A stretch of DNA of 42,979 bases, taken from assembly GCF_030730905.1 (NCBI RefSeq), contig NZ_JAVAMP010000024.1, forward strand, positions 1 through 42,979, written 5' to 3'. Positions 35,250 through 42,979 of the stretch are shown piece after piece. The position numbers and the translations under genes are program-made. Origin of the DNA: Chengkuizengella axinellae. GTDB taxonomy: Bacteria; Bacillota; Bacilli; Paenibacillales; KCTC-33759. Position 1 is the first letter of the stretch; the number at the start of each line of letters is the position of its first letter. The notes below the pieces were generated by a model that was given only the letters and a program-made list of their open reading frames with translations, had not been told where the DNA came from and made no database searches.

Positions 35250-36886
35250 AGAACTATAGAACCCTGAAACTACTAGATCATTTGCAGGGATTATTTACAA
35301 TTTTTGATGTAGATTATAAGAGTATGAGAAGAATATTACAGGTTAAATTAACGATGGATAGTCGACGTGTTCCAACCATTTTCTCACAAAATTCAAAGAA
35401 AGATAAGGATGATAGCAATCAGTACATAAAATCATTATGGATATATGTATTGTTCGGACTGTTTATGATTCCGTTTTTACTAATTGGAGAAAACCACCTT
35501 TTTCAAATGAGTTTATTTTATGGGATTTTCACTTTTTTTGTAATGACATCTATGATCTCAGATTTTTCTTCCGTTTTGTTAGATATCCGTGATCGAAACA
35601 TTTTGTTTCCAAAACCTGTGGACAGGAGAACGATTAGCACCGCAAAAATCGTACATATTATTATTTATATATCTTGGCTAACTATAGCGCTTGTTGGTGT
35701 CCCATTGATTGTAGGACTTGTAAAGAATGGCTTCTTGTTTTTCTTTGTATCAGTTATAAATATTATCCTGATCAATTTATTGGTTGTTGGGCTAACAGCA
35801 CTCATCTATCTATCTATTTTACAATTCTTTGATGGAGAAAGATTAAAAGATATTATTAACTATGTGCAAATCTTGCTGTCTTTTGCAATTATGGTGGGAT
35901 ATCAATTACTTGCACGTTCTTTTGTAGTGATTGACTTAGTTTCTTCACTTGAACCCCGATGGTGGCAAATCTTCATCTTCCCGATGTGGTATGGAGCCAT
36001 GATGGAAATGGTGATGAATGGTGACATTCAGCTGTTGTATTTGTTGTATTCAGTTTTAGGAGTCCTACTTCCATTCTTATCAATCTGGCTTTATATTAAA
36101 TATAATTCTGCATTCGAGCAAAACCTGCAAAAGCTTACCTATCATGAAAAAGCGAAAGAGAAGAAAAGAAGTAAACTTGGTCAATCCCTTCTGAAATTTA
36201 TTTGTCGTTCACATGAGGAAAGAAGCTTTTTCCGATTTGCTAGTTTAATGATGAAAAATGAACGCGAATTTAAATTGAAAGTCTATCCTTCTTTAGGCTT
36301 TTCCATTATATTGCCTTTTATTTTTATCATAAATGGATTTAATTCTAATTTTGAACAACTTACCGCTAGTAAATCGTACTTGTCCATTTATTTTACTTTA
36401 ATCACCGTTCCTACCATAATGATTCTCTTGAAATTCTCAGGAAAATATAAAGGTGCATGGATTTATAAAGTTACCCCTACCGCAAGTTTGAAACCGATGT
36501 TTAGTGGTACGATTAAGGCCTTTATTTTTAATTTGTATTTACCCGTATACTTGCTGTTATGTGCATTATTTATTGCACTTTTTGGTGTGAGAATATTACC
36601 TGACCTTATAGTCGTATTTATCAATTTGTGCTTATATAGTGTAATATGTTTTATCCTGCTTAAAAAATCGCTTCCTTTTTCTGAATCTTTTGATCATTAC
36701 AAACAAAGTAGTCAAGGTTTTCTCATCATTGGTTTAATGCTGTTTATTGGTTTATTTGCTGGTCTGCATTTTATTAGCACTCTGTTCATTTATGGTATCT
36801 TACTTTATTCAGTAATATCTATTTTAAGCCTATGGATGGCTTGGAAACTAGCCTTCAATATTACATGGGGCAAGCTTGAAAGATAA
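35246..36886 (+). CDS. ABC transporter permease (large, exporter type)
   Basis: A 546-residue membrane protein with about 12 hydrophobic segments, starting near residue 70. A soluble N-terminal part of about 65 residues (RTLKLLDHLQGLFTIFDVDY) comes first, and a basic loop (HEKAKEKKRSKLGQS) near residue 300 divides it in two. The length and shape suit ABC-2-like exporters encoded beside a single ATPase. It starts in overlap with the ATPase gene. The transported compound is unknown; self-protection or envelope roles are possible. Confidence 0.85.
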   Translation: MKNYRTLKLLDHLQGLFTIFDVDYKSMRRILQVKLTMDSRRVPTIFSQNSKKDKDDSNQYIKSLWIYVLFGLFMIPFLLIGENHLFQMSLFYGIFTFFVMTSMISDFSSVLLDIRDRNILFPKPVDRRTISTAKIVHIIIYISWLTIALVGVPLIVGLVKNGFLFFFVSVINIILINLLVVGLTALIYLSILQFFDGERLKDIINYVQILLSFAIMVGYQLLARSFVVIDLVSSLEPRWWQIFIFPMWYGAMMEMVMNGDIQLLYLLYSVLGVLLPFLSIWLYIKYNSAFEQNLQKLTYHEKAKEKKRSKLGQSLLKFICRSHEERSFFRFASLMMKNEREFKLKVYPSLGFSIILPFIFIINGFNSNFEQLTASKSYLSIYFTLITVPTIMILLKFSGKYKGAWIYKVTPTASLKPMFSGTIKAFIFNLYLPVYLLLCALFIALFGVRILPDLIVVFINLCLYSVICFILLKKSLPFSESFDHYKQSSQGFLIIGLMLFIGLFAGLHFISTLFIYGILLYSVISILSLWMAWKLAFNITWGKLER

Positions 36887-37345
36887 AAATTCGATTTGGG
36901 TTTGTAAGATCTGTGCTCTTGGACTGTGAGTTTGGGGGCTTTTTTGTTATTTATAAAAATTTCTTAGTTTGTTAGGTAAATGATTGCTAGACATAGGCCA
37001 CACAATTAGTGAATGGATAGATGGAAACTTGTATCAATAAATAAAAGAGGACTTAAGAAAAAACAATCTCAGTATGAAAAAGAAAAGCAAGCGCACACTC
37101 TTTTTATAAATAGTAAATTAATTAAGGATTATAGGGGGATTGTTGAAATACAGTTTAATTAAATTTTAAATTATTAAATGGAAGTAATAAAACTCTATAA
37201 GTATATTTAAAACGATTAGCCACCTTGTATTTAAATGGTGAGTTTATATCACTCTAGTGTTGTTTTTATCACATCGTTCTCTCCTCATACTCGATATAAT
37301 AGAAAGCAAAATGTGCAAGATTCTATTACTAACGAGGAGGAAACC
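36887..37345. other. Intergenic region and pyrK promoter area
   Basis: No supported gene lies in these 459 bases. A -10-like TATAAT at 37295-37300 sits about 45 bases before the pyrK ATG, with a weak -35. I do not see a PyrR-type anti-antiterminator sequence. A T-rich stretch following GGGGGC at 36935-36945 may end the ABC transcript. Confidence 0.4.
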
Positions 37346-38131
37346 ATGTCACAGAATGATAAGAAAAAGAGAATGACTGCTAAAATACTTGATAATAGGC
37401 AAATTGCAACAAATATCTATGAAATGGTGCTCCATAACGATGAAATAACTCGAGCAACAATGCCAGGGCAATTTATTAATTTGTATTGCAGGAATGAATC
37501 TAAGCTTTTACCAAGGCCTATTAGTGTATGTGAAACAGACCACAATGAAGGAACTATGAAACTTGTATATGCTGTTGTTGGTGCAGGAACTAAAGAATTT
37601 ATTGAATTACAATCAGGTGAAACAATTGATATTTTAGGTCCATTAGGTAATGGGTACGATGTAAATCAACCTGTCAAAGAGCATATCATTATTGGTGGTG
37701 GTTTAGGAATACCTCCATTACTAGAGCTTACCAAAAGGCTCAGAGGCAAGAAAAAAATCGTCCTTGGTTTTAGAGATAAACTATTTTTAGTAAATGAATT
37801 TAAACGTTATGCAGATGAACTTTATATTAGTACGACGGATGGATCTGTTGGAGAACAAGGAAACGTGATTGATCTATTAAATAGAAATGACATTACAGGA
37901 GACATGTTCTACTCTTGTGGTTCAAAGAGAATGTTAAAAGCAGTACATCAATGGTCCATTCATCATCAAATAGAAGGTCAAATCTCATTAGAAGAAAGAA
38001 TGGGTTGTAGTTTCGGCGCTTGTGTCGGTTGCGTAGCTAAAATAAAGAGACAAGGAAAACAATGGGAGTATAAAAAAGTATGTACAGAGGGTCCGATCTT
38101 TTTTAATAAGGAGGTCGTTTTTGATGTGTAA
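37346..38131 (+). CDS. pyrK: Dihydroorotate dehydrogenase electron transfer subunit PyrK
   Basis: A 261-residue iron-sulfur flavoprotein that passes electrons from dihydroorotate oxidation to NAD. FAD site LPRPISVCE, NAD site IIIGGGLGIPPLLEL, and the [2Fe-2S] cysteines in MGCSFGACVGCVAK and KVCTEGP near the C-terminus identify it. ATG at 37346 has GAGGAGGAAA directly ahead; an in-frame ATG at 37235 would add 37 residues upstream of this site. The end overlaps pyrD by eight bases. Both subunits here stand apart from the rest of the pyrimidine pathway. Confidence 0.95.
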   Translation: MSQNDKKKRMTAKILDNRQIATNIYEMVLHNDEITRATMPGQFINLYCRNESKLLPRPISVCETDHNEGTMKLVYAVVGAGTKEFIELQSGETIDILGPLGNGYDVNQPVKEHIIIGGGLGIPPLLELTKRLRGKKKIVLGFRDKLFLVNEFKRYADELYISTTDGSVGEQGNVIDLLNRNDITGDMFYSCGSKRMLKAVHQWSIHHQIEGQISLEERMGCSFGACVGCVAKIKRQGKQWEYKKVCTEGPIFFNKEVVFDV

Positions 38132-39029
38132 ATCACTGCAAGTGAAAATAGCAGATGTAACATTCAAAAATCCTGTGATGAATGCATCAGGTACGTTCCA
38201 ACCTCGTGAATGTGCTGACTATGTGGACATAAATCAACTTGGGGCTGTAGTTGTAAAAGGAATATCCAGTGAACCTTGGACTGGTAATGCCACACCTAGG
38301 GTTGCGGAAACGTATGGAGGAATGCTTAATAGTGTTGGATTGCAAAATCCAGGTGTAGACGTATTTTTACAAGAAGAGTTACCGTATTTGGAACAATTTG
38401 ATACGAAAATCATTGTAAATATAGCTGGTAGAACAATAGAAGAGTATTGTGAAGTAGCGGAGAAACTACAAGGGACTTCGGTTGAAATGTTAGAATTGAA
38501 CATTTCTTGTCCAAATGTCAAAGAAGGCGGCGTTGCATTTGGTACGGATGCAAAAATGGTAGAGAAGATAACTGGGCAAGTGAAAAGACACACTGATAAA
38601 CCGCTAATTGTGAAGCTTAGCCCGAATGTGACACATATAACAGAGATGGCTAAGGCAGCGGTAAGTGGTGGTGCGGATGCACTTTCCCTTATTAATACGC
38701 TGTTAGGCATGCGAATTGATGTGCATCACAGACAGCCTATTTTAGCAACCAAAATGGGAGGCCTTTCAGGTCCTGCAGTGAAGCCGATTGCAGTTCGTAT
38801 GGTTTATCAGGTAGCAAACGCTGTAGATGTTCCGATTATTGGTATGGGTGGAATCCAAACAGGAGAAGATGCTATTGAATTTATACTTGCAGGAGCTGAC
38901 GCCATTGCTGTTGGAACAGCTGGTTTAACGAATCCGACCGCAATGACGGAGGTTCTTCAAGGGATAGAATCGTATATGGATCAATATAACATTCAAGATA
39001 TCAATGAATTACGCGGACTAGTAAAATAA
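38124..39029 (+). CDS. pyrD: Dihydroorotate dehydrogenase, class 1B catalytic subunit PyrD
   Basis: The 301-residue FMN enzyme oxidises dihydroorotate to orotate. Key motifs are NPVMNASGTF, VVKGISSEPWTGNATPRVAET, NSVGLQNPGVD, LELNISCPNVKEGG with the catalytic Cys typical of class 1B, KLSPNVT, and GMGGIQTGEDAIEFILAGADAIAVGTA. ATG at 38124 is used with AAGGAGGT eight bases ahead; a TTG just before it is less suitable. It is coupled to pyrK by overlap. Class 1B needs PyrK, which is consistent with the pair. Confidence 0.96.
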   Translation: MCKSLQVKIADVTFKNPVMNASGTFQPRECADYVDINQLGAVVVKGISSEPWTGNATPRVAETYGGMLNSVGLQNPGVDVFLQEELPYLEQFDTKIIVNIAGRTIEEYCEVAEKLQGTSVEMLELNISCPNVKEGGVAFGTDAKMVEKITGQVKRHTDKPLIVKLSPNVTHITEMAKAAVSGGADALSLINTLLGMRIDVHHRQPILATKMGGLSGPAVKPIAVRMVYQVANAVDVPIIGMGGIQTGEDAIEFILAGADAIAVGTAGLTNPTAMTEVLQGIESYMDQYNIQDINELRGLVK

Positions 39030-39042
39030 CAATACACCTTTA

Positions 39043-39073
39043 AAACCCCGAGGAATGCACAAACTACGGGGAA
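39043..39073 (+). terminator. Weak hairpin after pyrD
   Basis: CCCCG and CGGGG face each other across about 16 bases shortly after the pyrD stop. The stem is short and there is no T run, so it may not be a terminator. Confidence 0.3.
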
Positions 39074-39258
39074 GTGAAAAGGTAACTATTGATCATTAAA
39101 GTTTGACATATACAAACCTGCAAAGCTATCCTATAATTATACGTATGATTTCAAGTGCCTTCTGTGCAAAGTTGAAGACTGTTATCTAATCAACATTTGA
39201 GATCGAGTTTTTACATCTCATGAATGTGGGATAAATATAGATAGTTAGAGGTGACGAT

Positions 39259-39639
39259 ATGGAATTTAATATGAAAAAAGTCGGTTTTTTCACAGAACTA
39301 CCTTATGGACAACTGGATGTTTCTGGGGACGAAGAGTTTGGATTTAGGCCTTATCAGTTACTCGTTTCTTCAATTGCAGTATGTAGTGGTGGAATACTTC
39401 GTAGAATTTTAAACAAACAAAGAATTAATTTTGACGACCTCCATATAAAAGCAGATATAGAAAGAAATGAAGAGAAAGCAGATCGTATTGAGAAAATCCA
39501 TTTGCACTTTACTATCGTTTCTTCAGATATAGATGATAAAAAAATGCAAAAAGCAATCGAACTCACTACAAAAAATTGCTCTATGGTTCAATCTGTAATT
39601 GAGAGTATTGAAATCACAAAAACTTTTGAGATCAAATAA
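39259..39639 (+). CDS. OsmC family protein
   Basis: A 126-residue protein with both conserved OsmC/Ohr cysteines: AVCSGG near residue 41 and KNCSMVQS near residue 107. The pattern FGFRPYQLLVSSIAVC matches the family's 'P-ELLLASLAAC' segment. OsmC/Ohr proteins are thiol peroxidases, but this short sequence belongs to the general YhfA-like group for which activity is not assured. AGAGGTGACG precedes the ATG. It appears to be a single-gene transcript. Confidence 0.85.
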   Translation: MEFNMKKVGFFTELPYGQLDVSGDEEFGFRPYQLLVSSIAVCSGGILRRILNKQRINFDDLHIKADIERNEEKADRIEKIHLHFTIVSSDIDDKKMQKAIELTTKNCSMVQSVIESIEITKTFEIK

Positions 39640-39665
39640 AATAGACGGCGTCAGTGAAAGACATA

Positions 39666-39692
39666 ATAGGCACTTACTTTGTAGGTGCTTAT
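39666..39692 (+). terminator. Hairpin after the OsmC-like gene
   Basis: ATAGGCACTTA and TAGGTGCTTAT pair over 11 positions with G-U pairs around CTTTG. A modest T-rich tail (TTATTTATC) follows. Confidence 0.6.
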
Positions 39693-39887
39693 TTATCACG
39701 TTCTCATACTGTAAGACATAACAGCATATTTTCACCTGATAAGTTCATCTAACTTTCTGCGGGAGATATAAAAACTCCCACTGAAAGCAAGATTCTCTAT
39801 ATTCCCCACTGGTTTAAGTAGCGGATAGGGGTCTTTTTAAATTGTTAGGAAATTTGCTTCAACATCAGGTTTGTATTGTAGGTTTGA

Positions 39888-39969
39888 AATAAAGTTTGAT
39901 CACATATAAAAAAGTCTGATCATATTGAATAAAGTTTGACCATATGTAAAAAAGATTGATCAAAACTCA
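39888..39969 (+). repeat. Two imperfect tandem units of about 41 bases
   Basis: AATAAAGTTTGATCACATAT-AAAAAAGTCTGATCA and AATAAAGTTTGACCATATGT-AAAAAAGATTGATCA follow each other. The units share AATAAAGTTTGA and AAAAAAG-TTGATCA. They sit just before a perfect terminator, in noncoding DNA. The origin is not known. Confidence 0.6.
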
Positions 39970-39992
39970 TGAATGTGATTCATGAGTTTTTT
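39962..39992 (+). terminator. Strong Rho-independent terminator
   Basis: AAAACTCATGAAT and ATTCATGAGTTTT form a perfect 13-pair stem around GTG, followed by further T residues. No gene precedes it closely, so it probably ends a read-through transcript or a small RNA from the tandem-repeat region. Confidence 0.85.
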
Positions 39993-40108
39993 ACTTTCAT
40001 ATTAGTCAAAAGGGCCATATTGTGGCATAAGGATAGTTCGGATTGGGTAGTAGTTCAATAAAGTTATAGAATTTAACTATTGAAATTTTCCTATAATTCA
40101 ATTTTTTG

Positions 40109-40137
40109 TTGATTTCTCACTAAGCGAATGTCATACT
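40109..40137 (+). promoter_or_regulatory. Probable promoter of the leader-rsgA'-phosphotransferase unit
   Basis: TTGATT (40109-40114) and CATACT (40132-40137) are 17 bases apart. Transcription would start about 45 bases before the leader peptide ATG at 40189. Confidence 0.5.
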
Positions 40138-40188
40138 TTAGAAGTGAAATTATAATTCGATTTTTCCTCGCGAAAGGAGATGTCTTTA

Positions 40189-40224
40189 ATGACTTCTTAT
40201 ATGGTATTGGTGATTTTAACTTAA
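40189..40224 (+). CDS. Leader peptide MTSYMVLVILT
   Basis: An 11-residue ORF follows AAAGGAGA with an eight-base spacing, a near-ideal ribosome binding site. It is followed by about 250 bases of alternative RNA pairings and then a strong terminator. This architecture is typical of ribosome-mediated attenuators that control antibiotic resistance genes (erm, ABC-F, and similar). That it senses a ribosome-targeting compound is an inference. Confidence 0.5.
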   Translation: MTSYMVLVILT

Positions 40225-40233
40225 CCAAATATC

Positions 40234-40450
40234 GGGCATAGTAAATTCCAGTCTTTGTTTATAGCATGGAATGAGAACAATCGGGGATTTAACCGGTGTT
40301 TTTTGCTATGCCGCAATCAGTAACCTTTCGTGAATACTGCTGTTAGTGGGATACGATGAAGGGTCGTATCCCTTCTTGATTTATAAGCCAACTTTTGGCT
40401 TTTCGCCGCGAAACAGCAGCCTTAGGAGGCTGCTGTTTCGCGGTATTTTT
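40234..40450 (+). promoter_or_regulatory. Putative attenuator: stacked hairpins and terminator
   Basis: Four stems follow the leader peptide. GGCATAG (near 40234) can pair with CTATGCC (near 40305). GGGATACGA / TCGTATCCC forms 40348-40372. AAGCCA / TGGCTT forms 40385-40401 with four T residues. CCGCGAAACAGCAGCC / GGCTGCTGTTTCGCGG (40406-40443) is a perfect 16-pair stem followed by TATTTTT, a strong terminator. The final hairpin stands between the leader and the rsgA'/phosphotransferase genes, as required for attenuation. Confidence 0.6.
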
Positions 40451-40470
40451 ATGCCCAAAAACAACTTTAG

Positions 40471-40710
40471 ATTTTAGGAGAGGATCGATTCAATGATTGC
40501 CGCCATAAGAACGAGCCAGGCTGTGCTGTTCTCTCCGCACTTGCCGATGGCTCGTTGCGTCAAGTGCATTGGGAGAGTTATCTCGCGCAAAAGCGTGAAA
40601 ACAGGTTTGTGAATGATAAGGCGGGTTATCTAAGGGGTAAAGAAGCGCGTCATAAATCGCTTGCCATGCGGAGCAAGAATACGAAGAAAAATGGAGGTTT
40701 CAAAAAATGA
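40471..40710 (+). pseudogene. C-terminal remnant of an RsgA-like ribosome GTPase
   Basis: An open frame from just after a TAG to TGA 40708-40710 reads RFNDCRHKNEPGCAVLSAL, the zinc-binding C-terminal domain of RsgA/YloQ (C-x-H------C), then SLRQVHWESYLAQKRE and a basic tail. It has no start codon suited to the frame and the GTPase and OB domains are absent. Its stop overlaps the start of the phosphotransferase (ATGA). The sequence is more GC-rich than the surroundings and joins the segment containing the next gene. A 5' deletion has removed most of the gene. Confidence 0.8.
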
Positions 40711-41726
40711 GTACAATAAAAACTGAAACTTTGACACAGGTTTTAAGCAAAATATTCGGCACAAAAATAATCTGCGTCGATTTCCAAGCCAAACAATTAC
40801 AAGGCGGTACAGTGGGTGAAGTACAGCTTGTTACGTGCAATGCCAAAACCACTGACGGTGAGAAATTTCCCTATAAAATCGTTTCAAAAACGCAGAAGAA
40901 ATGGGAACGCTACAGCGATCCCGATTCATGGCGCAGGGAATATGATTTTTATAAATCCAATTTCGGCGCTGTGTTTTCTGAATCATTCCGTTGGCCAGAA
41001 TGTTATCACATCGAAATGAACGAAAAAGAAAACGAAACACAGATATGGATGGAATATATCGATGGCATATCGGGTTTAGATTTGACCGGCGATATGTATG
41101 AAAAGGCCGCGCTGGAGTTAGGGCGCCTTCAAGGCAAGCTGTATGCGGAGCAACCCGCCGTGCTGAAAAGCCTAACCAACCTGAGCCATCCGGATCTCAT
41201 GAAGAATATGTATTTGCATTACCGATCATGGCCGGTCGTCTACGATTATATACGATCGGAAGACTGCGAATTGCCTCTGCACGTACGGCAAATGCTCATC
41301 GACATCGATGAGCAAGCAGACGAGATATTCGCCCGTATTGGAAAGTTGCCCCTTGTGCTGTGTCACCGGGACTTCTGGGTAACCAATCTTATTTATGCTG
41401 ACGGGAATTTCGCGCTTATCGATTGGGATACCAGCGGATGGGGCTACCTGGGTGAGGATCTCGCAAGTCTGATCGCGGATGAATCGGATATCAATAACAT
41501 GGTTGAACACTACCAGCGATGCATCCCTGCGTATTACAAAGGCTTTTCGGAGTATACGGATGTATCCCGAATCGCCGATCATTGTGTCTACGAGATAATC
41601 CTTCTCGTATTCGGGTACAGGATTGTCGAAGGGTATCTCCACACAGAGGATGATGACGAGAAGACGAAGCTTGTCCATACGCTCCAAAAAATCTATGAAA
41701 TGAAAACCATTCCCTTGATGGTTTAA
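40707..41726 (+). CDS. APH-family phosphotransferase
   Basis: A 339-residue protein of the aminoglycoside/choline kinase-like family. The catalytic loop is VLCHRDFWVTNLIYADG with His-x-Asp-x4-Asn, near residue 216, and the metal-binding Asp lies in ALIDWDTSGWGYLGEDLASL. A TGGAGGT site lies before the ATG, inside the overlapping rsgA' frame. Codon use is richer in G and C than in neighbouring genes, suggesting transfer. The substrate is unknown: aminoglycoside, macrolide, choline or another small hydroxyl compound are possible. The leader and hairpin array upstream would fit an induced resistance gene. Confidence 0.85.
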   Translation: MSTIKTETLTQVLSKIFGTKIICVDFQAKQLQGGTVGEVQLVTCNAKTTDGEKFPYKIVSKTQKKWERYSDPDSWRREYDFYKSNFGAVFSESFRWPECYHIEMNEKENETQIWMEYIDGISGLDLTGDMYEKAALELGRLQGKLYAEQPAVLKSLTNLSHPDLMKNMYLHYRSWPVVYDYIRSEDCELPLHVRQMLIDIDEQADEIFARIGKLPLVLCHRDFWVTNLIYADGNFALIDWDTSGWGYLGEDLASLIADESDINNMVEHYQRCIPAYYKGFSEYTDVSRIADHCVYEIILLVFGYRIVEGYLHTEDDDEKTKLVHTLQKIYEMKTIPLMV

Positions 41727-41990
41727 TAAAAACTACTAGCTAACGCGTCAGCCTGTTTTGTGTTTAACCATAAGGGGCAATTTGGGTATTTTTACATATC
41801 CCCCGAAAAAGGGAATGCTTATTCAAGATAATGGCGCATTTCTCTAAGAGAATCGTCTTTCTTTATGAATGGGGTAAGATTGTCCAGTAACATAATCTTC
41901 TTAACATTAAAATGAGAAGTAATGTATAATAAGATTTAATGAAGTTTATGGTAATATATTATTAAATCTACATTTAAAGGAACGGAAGAT
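41727..41990. other. Intergenic region after the phosphotransferase
   Basis: No gene is seen. The transition back to AT-rich DNA occurs in this stretch, roughly after 41780. AAAGGAACGGAAG at the end is the ribosome binding site of the next gene. Confidence 0.4.
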
Positions 41991-42326
41991 ATGTGTTCGA
42001 GGATAAAAGGGTTTATAAACTATTTTACATATAAATTAGGTTCCAATGCTAAAAATTATGGAACGACTACATTTGCTCCACTAAGGATAATTCCCCAATA
42101 TACAAACATCGATTTAAAAAACAGACAAGTAACAGGCTTGGTTAAGTACAATAATAAAGTGTATTTGACAGTTATTGTTGATGTGCATAATCGCAAAACA
42201 AAAGTAAAAGGAAACCTAAGAGGGATTACAAAAATCACAAAACCTTTCAAAAAAAGTCACTATATAGAGATGATCAAAAATGAAGCTGAAAATTTAATTA
42301 AAAACAAAATTGAAAATCCAAAGTAG
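41991..42326 (+). CDS. Hypothetical protein, 111 residues
   Basis: The protein is basic (many Lys and Asn), with an N-terminus MCSRIKGFINYFTYKLG and a beta-rich middle (QVTGLVKYNNKVYLTVIVDVHN) ending in a helix (EMIKNEAENLIKNKIEN). It has no signal peptide or membrane segment. AAGGAACGGA is a fair ribosome binding site. No family is recognised. The coding pattern looks genuine, and a terminator stands about 55 bases downstream. Confidence 0.6.
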   Translation: MCSRIKGFINYFTYKLGSNAKNYGTTTFAPLRIIPQYTNIDLKNRQVTGLVKYNNKVYLTVIVDVHNRKTKVKGNLRGITKITKPFKKSHYIEMIKNEAENLIKNKIENPK

Positions 42327-42380
42327 ATACAAATGCTTACTTCTTAAGTTAACGTTAACTAATAGAATCTTCAACACTAT

Positions 42381-42409
42381 GGCGCCTTTCTTTTAGAAGG
42401 GTGTCTTTT
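42381..42409 (+). terminator. Rho-independent terminator
   Basis: GGCGCCTTTC and GAAGGGTGTC pair over ten positions (with G-U pairs) around TTTTA and are followed by TTTTC. It follows the hypothetical gene. Confidence 0.75.
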
Positions 42410-42528
42410 CAATTTAAGGGCTACGTGGAATAAGTGATTGTCCTATTTGTTGAAGTTTGAAATAATTATTTTTAAGTAAAAGAGCGTTTTAGTTTGATCA
42501 GGTATATATAACATTGGGGGAAATACAT

Positions 42529-42924
42529 ATGAGAAATAGAGGTTCAGTAGTTTTGATTGAAGATAATAAAGTTGGACTTATTAAAAGAGTTCGAGAAGAT
42601 TCAGTTTATTATGTATTCCCTGGTGGTGGAATAGAAGATGGAGAGACACCTGAAGAAGGAGCCAAAAGGGAAGCATTAGAGGAATTAGGTGTTAAAGTTA
42701 ATGTTAGTGAGTGTATTTCAACAATCGAATTTAATGGAACTCAATACTTTTTCCTTGCTGAGATAATTGATGGAGATTTCGGTACAGGGAAAGGTGAAGA
42801 GTATACAGATGAGAATAGACAACGAGGAACATATCTGCCAATGTGGATAGAAATTAACAAGTTATCAACTATTGACGTTAAACCAAAAGAAGTGGCTATA
42901 AAAATTCAATCGTTATTCAATTAA
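42529..42924 (+). CDS. Nudix hydrolase
   Basis: A 131-residue Nudix protein. The Nudix box G-x5-E-x7-R-E-x2-E-E-x-G is GGIEDGETPEEGAKREALEELG, residues 37-58. The family splits nucleoside diphosphates linked to another group; the substrate cannot be predicted from the box alone. ATG at 42529 is chosen with GGGGGA about eight bases ahead; an in-frame TTG at 42514 is upstream of this site. It appears to be the last complete gene in the window. Confidence 0.88.
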   Translation: MRNRGSVVLIEDNKVGLIKRVREDSVYYVFPGGGIEDGETPEEGAKREALEELGVKVNVSECISTIEFNGTQYFFLAEIIDGDFGTGKGEEYTDENRQRGTYLPMWIEINKLSTIDVKPKEVAIKIQSLFN

Positions 42925-42979
42925 CGGGGCTTTCTTTAATATCCATACATCGTAGGTTTTTAAGAACGATCTTCCACGA

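Noticed and set aside
37013-37162. Short Lys-rich plus-strand ORF before pyrK
   Set aside because: No ribosome binding site and no recognisable pattern; chance is sufficient.
38234-38710. 158-codon minus-strand ORF
   Set aside because: Antisense to pyrD, which has full motif support.
39888-39969. Possible CRISPR-like repeats
   Set aside because: Only two units with no separate spacer between them and no cas genes; an ordinary tandem repeat.
41226-41687. 153-codon minus-strand ORF
   Set aside because: Antisense to the phosphotransferase in GC-richer DNA, where long shadow frames are expected.

Overview
The window looks like chromosomal DNA of a low-GC, probably spore-forming Firmicute of the order Bacillales. 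The evidence is AT-rich sequence with GGAGG-type ribosome binding sites, a complete purEKBCSQLFMNHD operon behind a guanine riboswitch and a PurBox pair, and homologues of Bacillus YkuE, YerB, YerC, YerQ/DgkB, YefA/RlmCD and YqfQ/VrrA. The long-form PurC (about 294 residues) and the roughly 30-residue PurF propeptide suggest Paenibacillaceae rather than Bacillus proper; that placement is an inference.

Layout. 1-3.3 kb: a 5S rRNA gene with its terminator, a Tat-exported metallophosphoesterase, a zinc-ribbon protein, a DUF423 and a Yip1 membrane protein, and a 5'-truncated gene remnant. 3.4-17.6 kb: the purine operon, which makes IMP from PRPP. It starts with PurBoxes, a sigma-A promoter, a guanine aptamer and a terminator, and is interrupted by small repeat or hairpin elements at purB-purC, purS-purQ and purN-purH. 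17.6-20.1 kb: a broken alpha/beta hydrolase, a Bax-inhibitor-1-like membrane protein, and decayed transposase DNA. 20.1-25.4 kb: a YerB-like DUF3048 lipoprotein, then a PadR / HAAS (DUF1700) / DUF4097 envelope module whose last gene is a fusion of the two preceding ones, then a lipoprotein. 25.5-31.9 kb: a tiny two-peptide unit, a radical SAM protein of the spore photolyase family, a YqfQ/VrrA-like basic protein, YerC, a CbiX-type chelatase, a diacylglycerol kinase and RlmCD. 31.9-34.4 kb: a decayed phage-type integrase, a secreted stalk-domain protein and a Cys-rich duplicated protein. 34.4-39.7 kb: an ABC exporter pair, pyrK-pyrD and an OsmC-like protein. 39.7-43 kb: a higher-GC acquired segment with a leader peptide, stacked hairpins, an rsgA tail and a phosphotransferase, then a hypothetical protein and a Nudix hydrolase.

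The pur, yerB, yerC, dgkB, rlmCD order resembles the Bacillus backbone. Between these genes the DNA has many decayed genes, palindromes and small accessory units. The most interesting candidates are the HAAS-DUF4097 fusion, the leader/hairpin/rsgA'-phosphotransferase unit, the two-peptide transcript at 25.55 kb, and the internally duplicated Cys-rich protein. All calls come from reading the sequence only; no database search was run.
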